A stretch of 64,000 nucleotides of DNA from Terriglobia bacterium. Lineage in GTDB: Bacteria > Acidobacteriota > Terriglobia > Terriglobales > Acidobacteriaceae. The notes below the pieces were generated by a model. The model saw only the letters and a list, made by a program, of their open reading frames with translations, ran no database searches and was not told the DNA's origin. Numbering within the stretch: position 1 is the first letter of the stretch; every line of letters begins with the position of its first letter. Made by a program: the position numbers and the translations under genes. Where the stretch lies: contig JAIQFP010000004.1 of assembly GCA_020073165.1 (NCBI GenBank), positions 186,001 through 250,000 of the forward strand, given 5' to 3'. Positions 8,904-18,133 of the stretch are shown one piece after another.

Positions 8904-8933
8904 GTTGTCAGCAATCAGCCGTCAGTCATCAGG
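8904..8933. repeat. heptad repeat between imuA and imuB
   Basis: Heptads GTTGTCA, GCAATCA, GCCGTCA, GTCATCA. It is roughly the inverted complement of the array at 9080-9111, so the two bracket the 3' end of imuA. Confidence 0.7.
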
Positions 8934-8943
8934 AAAAGCGGCG

Positions 8944-9822
8944 CTACAAAATCCGCACCGCTTTGGTGGCGAAGGCGGTCGTAGCCGATCGCACCGGCTT
9001 GCGTTCCAGGCGCGAATGCAGCAGTTCTCCTTCGACTTCGAGTTGATCCAGAAGTTGCGCGTGAGCCGGTGACGTTTTCCCTGACGGCTGATGGCTGAAG
9101 GCTGACGGCTTCTTTCCCGGCTGAAGTTTCAGCAGCAGCGCAGCGCAACTGGGGGCGCATGGCGCCTCGGCGATGACGAACAGCACGGTAGGCGTGTTCT
9201 CCACGGCGCGTTGAAAACGAAACCAGGAGGTCAGTGGGATGCGGCGCGCGGCACGGTATGGAATCCCGCCCAGATCAATGGCCACCATCCCAAAGCCGCC
9301 GCTTTGCAAAAGCAGATCGGTGACGCGGAGCGCCTGCTCCAGCGAATCGTCCATTCGAGAGTGGCGATCGTTTTGATGGTTCTTTGTCTTCTCTGCAGCT
9401 CTAGTCCTGAGCGCAAGCTTCTTTCCTCCGCACCGCACCCACAGCAATTGTTCGAAGTCCACACCTGCCGCGGCCGCAGACACAGGATCGAAAGCATCGC
9501 TGGCATCCACCAGGGCGCAAGCTTCCTGCCGTTGAGTAGCTGCCGCCAGAGCGGCCACCAGCACGCTGGTCCGTCCTGAAGAGGCAGGTCCGCAAATTTC
9601 CGTCAGGCATCCCCGCGGCAACCCGCCGGTGAGGGCGTCGAATTCGCGGATGCCGCTGGAAACCATTTCCGGCGCGGGCCGCACCTCGAGGCGAGAGGCC
9701 GGAGCAACTCCGGCGAGCTTGGGTATGGCAGACAGGCGGCTCAGAAGGAACGCGGATCGTTCCTGGGGAAAAGCAACGGAATAGCCCGGCGCGGGCTGGG
9801 CGCAAACGAGCGGGGAAGACAT
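8944..9822 (-). CDS. imuA: RecA-like mutagenesis protein ImuA
   Basis: A 292-residue RecA/SulA-like ATPase-fold protein. A P-loop-like GPASSGRTS lies near residue 80 and a conserved FDALTGGLPRGCLTEI stretch precedes it. ImuA partners ImuB in SOS-type mutagenesis. I prefer the ATG at 9822 (GAGG six bases upstream) to the TTG at 9849. Residues about 238-248 (PSAFSHQPSGK) come from a heptad array, after which the sequence resumes as VEGELLHSRLERKPVRS, which looks like native ImuA. First gene of imuA-imuB-dnaE2. Confidence 0.88.
   Translation of the reverse strand: MSSPLVCAQPAPGYSVAFPQERSAFLLSRLSAIPKLAGVAPASRLEVRPAPEMVSSGIREFDALTGGLPRGCLTEICGPASSGRTSVLVAALAAATQRQEACALVDASDAFDPVSAAAAGVDFEQLLWVRCGGKKLALRTRAAEKTKNHQNDRHSRMDDSLEQALRVTDLLLQSGGFGMVAIDLGGIPYRAARRIPLTSWFRFQRAVENTPTVLFVIAEAPCAPSCAALLLKLQPGKKPSAFSHQPSGKTSPAHAQLLDQLEVEGELLHSRLERKPVRSATTAFATKAVRIL
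9080..9111. repeat. heptad repeat inside imuA
   Basis: Heptads CCTGACG, GCTGATG, GCTGAAG, GCTGACG. In frame with imuA, and inverted relative to 8904-8933. Confidence 0.75.
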
Positions 9823-9950
9823 AAGAACCTCGAAAATTTCAGGGAGCAACGAAGCCGGAAAGGCCTCGTGGCGAACGCGGAATATTTCGCTTTTTATTCG
9901 CCTTCGAGATTCTGCTACTGCCGCGAGGAGGCTGTCAAGGCAATTTATAA

Positions 9951-9963
9951 CTACATGTATACA
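9951..9963. promoter_or_regulatory. candidate operator upstream of imuA
   Basis: CTACATGTATACA contains the overlapping palindromes TACATGTA and GTATAC in an AT-rich stretch about 130 bases before the imuA ATG. The imuABC operons are typically SOS-controlled, so this could be a LexA-type site, but it does not match a named LexA box well. Speculative. Confidence 0.25.
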
Positions 9964-10047
9964 AATGGCTTACTGGAAACGCGAGAGCCGGGTCGCAGAA
10001 TTGATTAGGTTGGGGCGCACACGGATGCGCCTCTCGCTTCTACCCTT

Positions 10048-11061
10048 CTACATCGTCAACACCACACGAAACTGCGCCTTGCCGCTGAACATCCGCGCAT
10101 AGGCCTCATTGGCTTTGGCGAGCGGATACTTCTCAATCATCGGACGTACGCCGGTCAGTTCCGCGAAGCGCAGCGTATCTTCCGAGTCGGTGGGAATGCC
10201 TGAAGGCCATCCCTGAATGCTTTTCCTGCCTGTAATGAGCTGGAACGGAGACACCTCGATGGGATCCGGGGTCGCACCCAGGACTACCATCTTGCCGTTC
10301 ATCCCCAGCCCATCTACGAGCGAAGACATGGCTTTCGAACTCGGGGCCGTCGCCAGGATGACTTTTGCGCCGCCCATCTTCTGCAATTCTTCAGCGGCGT
10401 TGGTTGCCTGGCTGTCGATGTAGGCGTTTGCGCCCAGTTTCTTCGCCAAGGCGGCATTCTCCATACCGCGGCCAACGGCCACCACTTTGTAGCCAAACCT
10501 ATTGGCGAACTGGACCCCCAAGTGCCCCAACCCGCCGATGCCTTGCACGGCCACCAGGTCCCCAGGGAGCGCACCCGCGTGGCGCAAAGAATTGAAGGTG
10601 GTAATGCCGGCGCACATGAGTGGTGCCGCCTCGGCGGCATCCAAACTCTCCGGCATCAGCGCGAGTGCCTCTACTGGCACAATCATGTATTCGGCGTAGC
10701 CACCGTCGTAGGTGATCCCCGGGATCTTCAAATTGACACAGATGCCAAAATCTCCGCGGCGGCAGGCGAGGCAAGTGTTGTCTTGACCGCCGTGCCATCC
10801 CACGCCAACGCGCTGCCCCTTCCTCCAAGTGGTAACGCCCGCACCTGCTTCGTCGATTACACCCGCCACTTCGTGCCCGGGTACTCGCGGATACTGCAGT
10901 CCTGGCCACAGATTGTCTTTGGTGAGGTGATCGCTGAAGCAAATCCCGCAGGCCTGCACGCGAATCCGCACGTGACCCGGGGGCGGCTGCGGGATGTCCC
11001 GCTCCACAATGTCAAGATCACTACCCGGCTTGGTCACCTGCGCTACTTTCATTCTGGCCAT
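10048..11061 (-). CDS. zinc-dependent alcohol dehydrogenase (MDR family)
   Basis: A 337-residue medium-chain dehydrogenase. The catalytic zinc site is visible (Cys of CGICFSDH, then GHE). The NAD(P) Rossmann motif is GIGGLGHLGVQFA (about residues 174-186). The structural zinc lobe reads DNTCLACRRGDFGIC, so three of the four cysteines are present and the first is Asp. It should oxidise alcohols or reduce aldehydes; the substrate cannot be told. ATG at 11061, stop TAG at 10048. It appears to be a single gene. A GC-rich inverted repeat at 10012-10031 lies just past its stop, without a T-run. Confidence 0.9.
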   Translation of the reverse strand: MARMKVAQVTKPGSDLDIVERDIPQPPPGHVRIRVQACGICFSDHLTKDNLWPGLQYPRVPGHEVAGVIDEAGAGVTTWRKGQRVGVGWHGGQDNTCLACRRGDFGICVNLKIPGITYDGGYAEYMIVPVEALALMPESLDAAEAAPLMCAGITTFNSLRHAGALPGDLVAVQGIGGLGHLGVQFANRFGYKVVAVGRGMENAALAKKLGANAYIDSQATNAAEELQKMGGAKVILATAPSSKAMSSLVDGLGMNGKMVVLGATPDPIEVSPFQLITGRKSIQGWPSGIPTDSEDTLRFAELTGVRPMIEKYPLAKANEAYARMFSGKAQFRVVLTM

Positions 11062-11182
11062 CGAATTCTCCTTATCTTGCTTTTCGTTTGATCAGAAGTG
11101 CATTGGACTTTCCCTTGGATGAATCGGCCGGCTTGACGGATTCAGGCAACAGAGAAAAACGTGGCGCGGTCGAGCGGAGACC

Positions 11183-11211
11183 TCGACGGAGCATGACGAA
11201 GCCCGTATAAT
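11183..11211 (+). promoter_or_regulatory. sigma70-type promoter of tRNA-Glu
   Basis: TCGACG (11183-11188), a 17-base spacer, then a perfect TATAAT (11206-11211), placing transcription start near 11218, 47 bases before the tRNA. Confidence 0.6.
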
Positions 11212-11264
11212 TTCCAGTGAGCGCGGGCCGAAAGTCTGCTCGCGATGCCTCGCCAGTCAAGGAT

Positions 11265-11339
11265 GGCGCTATCGTCTAGGGGTTAGGACGGAAGATTCTC
11301 AATCTTCAAACCCGGGTTCGATTCCCGGTAGCGCTACCA
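11265..11339 (+). tRNA. tRNA-Glu (anticodon CTC)
   Basis: A 75-base cloverleaf: acceptor GGCGCTA pairs with TAGCGCT (the first pair is G-U), the anticodon loop is TTCTCAA (CTC), the T arm contains GGTTCGATTCC, and the CCA end is encoded. Reads GAG codons. Confidence 0.95.
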
Positions 11340-11637
11340 GCCTTTCCGTTTCGCCCTGTTCCATCTGCAACTCCAGCGGGCCGACAACCAGCCAGAGGTT
11401 TGCCCACCGCGACTGATGTCCCGTGACTGCGCGGTGTGCGGCTTCATCGGCATCTTCTCTCAGCGCAGTCCGCAGTAACCATTTATTCACCGAGAATTCA
11501 TCGCGTTTTAACAATCCCGCGATTGATCGCTTGTATTTTCAGGAGTCCTGAGACTGGAGAATCGTTTTCAGATTTTTTGCGGTTGTTTTGGTGCGCATGA
11601 GTAGAAGTGCACGTCCATCAATTCTGTGGGAGGACAA

Positions 11638-13473
11638 ATGAAGCGAGCTATAGCAGTTGCGCTGTCCCTGATGATCACCGCAAGCGCGTTTGCGGCGCCG
11701 GCGGGGCAGGACACCAGTGCAGGCACAGCCAAGAAAACCAGTACGAAGAAGACGGCCAAGCGCGCCTCGACCACGCCCAGTTCCCCGGAGCTCCAGGCCA
11801 TGAAGGAGGCCCTGGACTCACAACAGAAACAGATCCAGCAGCTGATGCAGGAGTTGCACAGCCGAGACCAGGTGATGCAGCAACTGCAACAGCGGCTCGA
11901 TCAGAGCCAGAGTGCGGCCACGGATGCGCAGAGCAAGGCCGATGCGGCGGCTTCGCAGGCCGCCCAGCAAGCGCAAGCAGTCACCGATTTGCGCAGCGAC
12001 GTCTCTGACATGAAACAGAATTCGGCCAATACGGCGCTGACCCTGCAGGAGACGCAGAAGAGCATCAACGAGATAGGCAGCCCGCTGGCCATCCACTACA
12101 AGGGCATCACCATTACTCCGGTTGGTTTCCTGGCGGCAGAATCGGTGTATCGGCAGAGGGGGCTGGCTGCCGACGTGAACACGCCTTTCAATTCGATCAC
12201 TTTCGCCGGTGCTTCGCCCAACCACATTTCTGAGTTTTTTGGCTCCGGGCGGCAGTCACGTGTGGCCTTCCTGGCCGAAGGCAAACTGAAGAGCACCAAA
12301 GTGTCAGGCTACGTGGAGGCGGACTTTCTCTCCGCGGGCGTCACCTCCAACAACAACCAAAGCAACAGCTACACCTTTCGGCAAAGACAGCTTTGGGCTC
12401 AGGCGGCTCTAAGCGACGGCTTGACGTTTACCGGTGGGCAGATGTGGAGCCTGCTGACGGAAACCAAGAAGGGAATGGACAACCGCACCGAGGCGCTGCC
12501 CATGACCATTGACGCGCAGTACACCGCGGGCTTCAGCTGGGCGCGGCAGTTTGGTTTCCGCGTCACCAAGAATTTCAACAACAAGGTCTGGCTGGGGTTC
12601 TCGGTGGAAAACCCTCAGACGACGTTTGCCGCGCACGGGGCTTCCAGCAATTTCCTGCTGGGCAGCGCGGGTGCCGGCGGCGGTCTTTACAACACGACCG
12701 CAAACTACTCGTTCAATTCGGCTCCCGATCTCATCTTCAAGGCTGCCTTTGAACCGGGCTTTGGCCACTACGAGATCTTCGGGGTCGTCGCCCAGTTCCG
12801 CGACCGTGTCTTTCCCTGCGCTACCGCGGACTCAGAAACCACATGCCAGGGCATACTCGGGCCTTCGGCAGCCGGTGCTTTCAATGACAACAAGACCGGC
12901 GGCGGCATCGGCGCCAACGCGCGCGTGTCGGTGTGGAACAAGAAGATCGACCTGGGGGTTCACTTCCTCGGGGGCAACGGTGTGGGCCGCTATGGCACCA
13001 CCGGGCTGCCCGATGCTACGGTCCACGCAGACGGTACGCTGGCGTTGATCCGAAGCTACCAGGCGCTAGGCACACTCGAATTTCATTACCCGAAGTTCGA
13101 TGTGTACATGAACGGCGGTGGAGAATATGCGGCCCGGACTGCGTTTCTCAAGTCACCCGGCAGCGGCGTGGGTTACGGTTCGCCCTTCTTTCCTAATTTC
13201 ACTTGCTCCACAGAACCGGTGCCCGGCTCGGGCGGGTTCGCGCCGGGTTCGTTGGGGAGCAACTGCACCGGCGATACTCGCAACATCATTGAGGGTACCT
13301 TCGGATTCTGGTATCGCTTCTACAAGGGCCCGAAGGGGACGGTTCAGTTCGGGCCGCAGTACTCCTACGTGGTGCGCAATACCTGGGCGGGCGTGGGCGC
13401 GCCCGGGGTTACCAATGCGCCACACGGGGTAGAGAACATGATTCTCACGTCCTTCCGCTACTACTTGCCCTAA
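11638..13473 (+). CDS. outer-membrane porin with N-terminal coiled coil
   Basis: A 611-residue protein. Signal peptide MKRAIAVALSLMITASAFA, then a Lys/Thr-rich linker, a Gln-rich coiled coil (about 50-130, SQQKQIQQLMQELHS type) and a long region with the alternating, aromatic and Gly/Asn-rich character of a beta barrel (about 145-611), ending in YYLP. This layout is that of acidobacterial phosphate-porin-like or OprP-like proteins; the coiled coil likely trimerises or spans the periplasm. The start is the ATG at 11638 with GGGAGG just upstream. Followed by a strong hairpin. Confidence 0.85.
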   Translation: MKRAIAVALSLMITASAFAAPAGQDTSAGTAKKTSTKKTAKRASTTPSSPELQAMKEALDSQQKQIQQLMQELHSRDQVMQQLQQRLDQSQSAATDAQSKADAAASQAAQQAQAVTDLRSDVSDMKQNSANTALTLQETQKSINEIGSPLAIHYKGITITPVGFLAAESVYRQRGLAADVNTPFNSITFAGASPNHISEFFGSGRQSRVAFLAEGKLKSTKVSGYVEADFLSAGVTSNNNQSNSYTFRQRQLWAQAALSDGLTFTGGQMWSLLTETKKGMDNRTEALPMTIDAQYTAGFSWARQFGFRVTKNFNNKVWLGFSVENPQTTFAAHGASSNFLLGSAGAGGGLYNTTANYSFNSAPDLIFKAAFEPGFGHYEIFGVVAQFRDRVFPCATADSETTCQGILGPSAAGAFNDNKTGGGIGANARVSVWNKKIDLGVHFLGGNGVGRYGTTGLPDATVHADGTLALIRSYQALGTLEFHYPKFDVYMNGGGEYAARTAFLKSPGSGVGYGSPFFPNFTCSTEPVPGSGGFAPGSLGSNCTGDTRNIIEGTFGFWYRFYKGPKGTVQFGPQYSYVVRNTWAGVGAPGVTNAPHGVENMILTSFRYYLP

Positions 13474-13488
13474 CGCGCGGTACGGATC

Positions 13489-13524
13489 GCCTCCGGTGCG
13501 ACTGGAGTTTGCACCGGAGGCGGT
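13489..13524 (+). terminator. hairpin terminator after the porin gene
   Basis: GCCTCCGGTGC (13489-13499) pairs with GCACCGGAGGC (13511-13521), a perfect 11-bp stem with an 11-base loop, followed by GGTTT. It sits 15 bases after the stop. Confidence 0.75.
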
Positions 13525-13541
13525 TTCCATCTAGATACTCT

Positions 13542-14447
13542 TCAGGCGGTGGCCCGTGACGGTTCACCCTGGGCGCTGCTGCCATCCCGAAAGTTAAACA
13601 ACCGCAGTCGTTCACGAACGATCTTGGTTATGGCTTCCAAAGCGCCGGGCAGAATCTTGTACGGTGCAACTTCACCAGTCCCCGCGAGTGCAGCCTCCAG
13701 CCCGCGGCGCCAGGCCAGGCGCAGCTCGGTATTGATGTGAATGATGGTGATACCCGCCTGGATGGCCTTTTTGAAATCGTCGTCGTTGGTCCCCGAACCG
13801 CCGTGGAGAGTGAGGAAGATTCCGGTCGCCTGTTCGATCTGACGAATCCGCTCGACGTCGAGGCGCTTTTGGGCTTGTCCCCGGACCATGCCTTGCAAGA
13901 GACCGTGCATGTTGCCAACCGCCGGGGCCAGCACATCGATCCGGGTCTCTTCCATGAACTGCCGGGCCTGTTCCGCAGTCGTCAGGGAGCTCATCCCCTC
14001 GGGCGCTTTATCCAGAATCTCAGAGGCCGTCCCTATGTAGCCGATCTCTCCTTCCACCAGAACCGAAGGGTTAATGGACTTGATGGCCTCCACCCCTCGC
14101 CTGGTCTCGGCGACGTTTTGCTCGAAGGAGAGCTCCGAGCGATCGAAGATGATCTCGTCAAACCCCGCCCTGGCGGCCTCCTCAGCCTTGGAGAGGGAGT
14201 GGGTGTGATCGGCATTGAGAAAGATGGGATAGTTGTGCTCGTCCCGCAGGCTCTTGACGAGGGCGGCAGCCTGCCGGACCCCAATCAGGGCGCGCTCGCC
14301 TTCGGAAACCCCGACCATTACCGGCACGTTCAGTTCTTGCGCGGCGGAGAAGACCGCCTTAAGGGTAACCAGGTCGGAGAAATTGAAATGACCGACGGCA
14401 ACCCCGCTGCGTTGTGCCTGGCTCAAGATCTCAGATAATGTTTCCAT
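13542..14447 (-). CDS. class II (zinc) ketose-bisphosphate aldolase
   Basis: A 301-residue protein of the FbaA/GatY/KbaY fold. Likely metal ligands and active residues: Asp80-His81 in NADHTHS, the VEGEIG glutamates (132/134), His181 in GNMHG and His215 in LHGGSG. It cleaves a ketose bisphosphate to dihydroxyacetone phosphate and an aldehyde, most likely fructose-1,6-bisphosphate or tagatose bisphosphate. Sequence alone does not settle which. ATG at 14447; convergent with the porin gene, separated by the terminator. Confidence 0.9.
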   Translation of the reverse strand: METLSEILSQAQRSGVAVGHFNFSDLVTLKAVFSAAQELNVPVMVGVSEGERALIGVRQAAALVKSLRDEHNYPIFLNADHTHSLSKAEEAARAGFDEIIFDRSELSFEQNVAETRRGVEAIKSINPSVLVEGEIGYIGTASEILDKAPEGMSSLTTAEQARQFMEETRIDVLAPAVGNMHGLLQGMVRGQAQKRLDVERIRQIEQATGIFLTLHGGSGTNDDDFKKAIQAGITIIHINTELRLAWRRGLEAALAGTGEVAPYKILPGALEAITKIVRERLRLFNFRDGSSAQGEPSRATA

Positions 14448-14633
14448 CGCGTTCTCCGCTCCGCGATCCTCGACACGCGAATCCCGTTACGTCGGCGATT
14501 TCGACGGAGAAAACATTCTACGAGATTTCCAACCTGGGCGAGCTTGTCAAATGAGTCCGGACGTGGGGAAAGGGTCAAGACAAGCGAGATGGACGGCAGG
14601 ACGCTGAACCGGTTTGGCGAAGGTTTCGCGGGG

Positions 14634-14993
14634 CTAGAAAGGCGCCCGTGAAATTCGCCGCTTGGGCGCCACGCTGCGGACGGGTGGGGTTCGCCTGAGC
14701 GTTCTCCACGCGGAGCCACTGATTAGCCAGAAGCCTGCGGCCGACGCTGCCATGAAGATGAAGACCAAAACCGTGGTGATGAGAGACCGGTAGGGTTCGA
14801 GGCTAACGCTCACCATGTCCCAGTCGGTAAGGGGCCATACGATTTGCACGTACACTCCGACGATCACCAGGACAGCAGCGAAAACCAGCATGATCGTGAG
14901 TGCGCCCACACCCAGGCTCTCGAACACAATCATGGCCCAGTGTTTCAGCGAGCCGGGTTCGCTGGTTTTGCGCTTGGGCTGGAGACTTGGCAT
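14634..14993 (-). CDS. small membrane protein, unknown function
   Basis: A 119-residue protein with two strong membrane helices (about residues 28-53 and 70-92) flanked by basic tails. No family recognised. The start MPSLQPKRKTSEP is the only ATG that precedes the first helix. Probably inner membrane, with both ends cytoplasmic by the positive-inside rule. Confidence 0.6.
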   Translation of the reverse strand: MPSLQPKRKTSEPGSLKHWAMIVFESLGVGALTIMLVFAAVLVIVGVYVQIVWPLTDWDMVSVSLEPYRSLITTVLVFIFMAASAAGFWLISGSAWRTLRRTPPVRSVAPKRRISRAPF

Positions 14994-15085
14994 GGGTGAT
15001 CGCTTAAGCTGATATTACGGCGATTCCCGCAGTTCGGGCAGGTGACTAAAGTGTCTTTCCAGCCCAAGCCCCCGGACGAGTCCCG

Positions 15086-15613
15086 CTAATTGGCCTTGGT
15101 CGCTTTACCCTCCATTATGCTGGCATAGTTCCCGTCCTCCCCAGCCATCTCAAACTTGAAGCTGTAGGAGGTGGCAGAGAGTTCCTTGATGGTGAAGCGC
15201 TCCTTCATGATCTTGCCACCCATCTTGTTTTCACTGGTCCAGGTCCAGGTGTCGCCGGAGAGTGTCCCCTTCGAGTGGCCAGCCTCGCCCATGCTATTAA
15301 AGGCGTCATAGGTATAGACCTTGTCTTCCGGGTTGTATCCCATGTAGGCCACGCCGATGCCGTTGCCCATGTCGCTCTTGAAGTCATCATGGAGGACCAG
15401 GAAGAAATTGCCCTGCATCCACTCGACCTTCTCGGTTTCCGTCATTTTGCCGCCCGGGCCAAACGGGCCGGGCTTTATGTCTCCGTCGAGCGTCCAGGTG
15501 CCCACGAAGTAGTCCAATTTTTTCAACTCTGGGGCCGGCGTCAGCGGACCCATTTGGGCCGCTGCAAACGCCCCAAGCAGCAGGCATGCAAACAAACAGG
15601 CGATCGTTTTCAT
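15086..15613 (-). CDS. secreted DUF1579 protein
   Basis: A 175-residue protein with a signal peptide (MKTIACLFACLLLGAFAAAQ) and a DUF1579-type lipocalin-like body: LDYFVGTWTLDGD near residue 35, then repeated beta strands to the end. DUF1579 proteins are small exported proteins of unknown role. The ATG at 15613 is preceded by AAGGAG at good spacing, better than the TTG one codon earlier. Confidence 0.85.
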   Translation of the reverse strand: MKTIACLFACLLLGAFAAAQMGPLTPAPELKKLDYFVGTWTLDGDIKPGPFGPGGKMTETEKVEWMQGNFFLVLHDDFKSDMGNGIGVAYMGYNPEDKVYTYDAFNSMGEAGHSKGTLSGDTWTWTSENKMGGKIMKERFTIKELSATSYSFKFEMAGEDGNYASIMEGKATKAN

Positions 15614-15728
15614 CAAATTTTTCTCCTTCTAGGAATTCAGTGCGGAGTTGCATTTCCCGAGCAGGGCGATAGTAGAGTCCGGCAGGATGCCGAGTCAATG
15701 CGCGATAAGTCCCGACCGTGTAGGCACC

Positions 15729-17393
15729 CTACATCGGAGGCGGCTCCGGCTCGGCGGAGCCGTCGGCGCGTGGGTCAGAGGCGCCGTACTTCACTTTGGC
15801 CTTCGAATCGTGAAGCACCGCCTGCCCCCTCCCCATGCGGGTGGAATACTCTTTCTGAACGTCCAGCTTGTGCCCCATGGCGGAGAGCTTTTCGCGGACG
15901 GCTGGCCCGACCCGCGACTCGATCACAATGTTGCAGCCGCGATCGGGGCTGACGGTAAAACGGGCGTTCTCCAGGGCTGCCTGGATATTCATGCCGTAGT
16001 CCACCACGTTGGAGACGAACTGCGCATGCGCCAGCGGTTGATTGGCCCCGCCCATGATGCCGAATCCAATGTGCTCGTAGCCCTTCTCCATAAAGGCCGG
16101 AATGATGGTGTGGAAAGGACGCTTGCGCGGCGCCAGCACATTGGGAGACACGGGGTCGAGCGAGAACAGCGCGCCGCGGTCCTGCAGCACGAAGCCCATG
16201 CCGCGTACCGTGATGCCCGAGCCGAAGGCTTCGTAATTGCTCTGAATCAGCGAGACGATGTTGCCCTCACGATCGACCACGGAAAGGTAGGTGGTATCGC
16301 TGGCGGGGGTGCCGTAGGCCGCGCCACAGTTCGCCTTGTTGGGATCGATCAGGTTCGCGCGCTCCTTGGCATACTCCTTGGACAGCAGTCCCTTCACCGG
16401 AACCTTGGCGAAACGCGGATCGGCGTTGTAGCGCTCCAGATCGGCGTAGGCCAGCTTCATGGCTTCGATCTTCTTGTGCAGTTCGGCGACGCTGAGCGGG
16501 CCGTCGGGCGAGGGCGGCGAGGTCTCCATGATATTCAGCATCTCGAGCGCGGCCATGCCCTGGCCGTTGGGAGGAAGCTCGTAGACGGTCCAGCCACGAT
16601 AGGTGGTCGAGATGGGTTCCACCCACTCCGGAGAGAATTGGGCAAGGTCATCGGCGGACATGGTGCCGCCCAGCGCCTGCGATGTGCTCAAAATAGCGCG
16701 AGCAACTTCGCCCTTGTAGAAGGCGCTGGCTCCATTCTGCGCGACCAGGCGCAATGCTTTGGCGACGTCGGGATTCTGGAAAATTTGTCCGAGCGCCGGA
16801 GGCTCGCCGTTAGGGAGAAAGACGCGCCGGCCCTCGGGATCATGTGCGAAGGAATCTGCCGCATCCTCCCAGTACCCGTGAATGATCTCTGGCACAGGAT
16901 AGCCCTGCTCTGCATAGAAGATCGCGGACTGGAACAGGTCCTTCCAGGGCAGCCGTCCGAAGCGCTCATGCAGCGCATTCCAGCCCGCCACGGCGCCGGG
17001 CACGGTGACGGAGTCAATGCCGAACGGAGGCATAGACGTCGCGCCTTTCGCCTTCAAGTGCTCGACGGTCAGGCCTTGCGGCGCCCAGCCGCTGGAGTTC
17101 AATCCGTAGAGCCTGCCGGTCTTGGCCTCCCAGTAGATGGCAAACAGGTCACCGCCCATGCCGTTCATCATGGGTTCGGTGACGCCGAGCACGGCATTGG
17201 CTGCAATCGCCGCATCGACTGCGGAGCCGCCCCGTGCCAACACCTGCGCCCCCGCCACGGAAGCCTGCACGTGGCTGGTGGCTACGATGCCGTAGTGCGT
17301 GATCACCATCGAACGGGCGTGAGAGCGGGCTTGGGCAAACATGACGGGAACCAGCGAGAGAATCAGAAAGGCAAGAAGAAGAGAGATGCGCAT
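15729..17393 (-). CDS. ggt: gamma-glutamyltranspeptidase
   Basis: A 554-residue periplasmic Ntn-hydrolase precursor. Signal peptide MRISLLLAFLILSLVPVMFAQA, large subunit with LARGGSAVDAAIAANAVLGV, and the autocleavage site before Thr367 in SDTTYLSVVD, which would free the small subunit with Thr367 as nucleophile. The GSGI and GGANQPLAHAQ segments of the small subunit are present. It hydrolyses glutathione or other gamma-glutamyl amides or transfers the glutamyl group. I start at the ATG at 17393 because it gives the signal peptide; the longer frame overlaps the glycosylase gene. Confidence 0.93.
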   Translation of the reverse strand: MRISLLLAFLILSLVPVMFAQARSHARSMVITHYGIVATSHVQASVAGAQVLARGGSAVDAAIAANAVLGVTEPMMNGMGGDLFAIYWEAKTGRLYGLNSSGWAPQGLTVEHLKAKGATSMPPFGIDSVTVPGAVAGWNALHERFGRLPWKDLFQSAIFYAEQGYPVPEIIHGYWEDAADSFAHDPEGRRVFLPNGEPPALGQIFQNPDVAKALRLVAQNGASAFYKGEVARAILSTSQALGGTMSADDLAQFSPEWVEPISTTYRGWTVYELPPNGQGMAALEMLNIMETSPPSPDGPLSVAELHKKIEAMKLAYADLERYNADPRFAKVPVKGLLSKEYAKERANLIDPNKANCGAAYGTPASDTTYLSVVDREGNIVSLIQSNYEAFGSGITVRGMGFVLQDRGALFSLDPVSPNVLAPRKRPFHTIIPAFMEKGYEHIGFGIMGGANQPLAHAQFVSNVVDYGMNIQAALENARFTVSPDRGCNIVIESRVGPAVREKLSAMGHKLDVQKEYSTRMGRGQAVLHDSKAKVKYGASDPRADGSAEPEPPPM

Positions 17394-17442
17394 ATTCACC
17401 TGACCGGGTAAGGGCGCATTCTGCGGCGCAGAGGGGTGGTTG

Positions 17443-18033
17443 TCAAGCAGCCACGATCTGCGAATACCGGAAGCACTCCACCAGGTGATCATTCACCATG
17501 CCCACCGCCTGCATGAACGCATAACAGATAGTCGAGCCGACAAAATTGAACCCTCGTTTCTTCAGATCTTTGCTCATCGCATCGGAGTCCGGTGTGCGGG
17601 CTGGAACTTTCCTGGTAGAGCGCCGCAAATTCACCTTCGGTTTCCCGTCCACAAACTGCCAGATGTAGCGGTCGAAGGAGCCGAACTCTTCCTGCACCCG
17701 CAGGAACGCTTTTGCATTTTGCACGGCGGAAGCGATCTTCAACCGGTTGCGAATGATGCCGTCATCCCGCAACAGGCTTTGAATCTTGCGGCGGTCGTAG
17801 CGTGCAACCCGCCCTGGATCGAAGTGGTCGAAGGCGGCGCGATAGTTCTCCCGTTTGCGCAGGATGGTATCCCAGCTCAGGCCGGCTTGTGCGCCCTCCA
17901 AGATGAGAAATTCGAAGAGCCGCCGGTCATCATGTTGGGGCACGCCCCACTCCTCATCGTGGTAGCGGATCGCGAGAGGGTTGCGCGCCCATGCGCAGCG
18001 GACGAGAGATGCAAATTTTCCTTTCTCGATCAT
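17443..18033 (-). CDS. tag: DNA-3-methyladenine glycosylase I
   Basis: A 196-residue HhH-type glycosylase that removes 3-methyladenine from alkylated DNA. The family zinc-snap ligands are visible: Cys near residue 13 (RCAWA), His in YHDEEWGVP, and His and Cys in VNDHLVECFR near the C-terminus. LEGAQAGLSWDTILRKR is the signature following the zinc residues. I start at MIEKGKF (18033); the longer frame adds 25 residues with no family match. It is followed by ggt after a 49-base gap, possibly one transcript. Confidence 0.93.
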   Translation of the reverse strand: MIEKGKFASLVRCAWARNPLAIRYHDEEWGVPQHDDRRLFEFLILEGAQAGLSWDTILRKRENYRAAFDHFDPGRVARYDRRKIQSLLRDDGIIRNRLKIASAVQNAKAFLRVQEEFGSFDRYIWQFVDGKPKVNLRRSTRKVPARTPDSDAMSKDLKKRGFNFVGSTICYAFMQAVGMVNDHLVECFRYSQIVAA

Positions 18034-18133
18034 GAGAGCCCATGCGCGCCTGCATCCTACGGGGGCCAGGCCCCCCGCAAAAGCCGCCCGCCCTTCGACC
18101 TCGTTCACTGGACTGTGCCGCCGCGCTACCGTG

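Noticed and set aside
10012-10031. Terminator after the alcohol dehydrogenase gene
   Set aside because: A GGCGCA/TGCGCC stem is present but no T-run follows on the transcribed strand, so I did not call it.
15648-17411. 587-codon plus-strand frame over the ggt gene
   Set aside because: It is the antisense shadow of the gamma-glutamyltranspeptidase gene; its protein has no family features and the minus-strand gene has all catalytic motifs.
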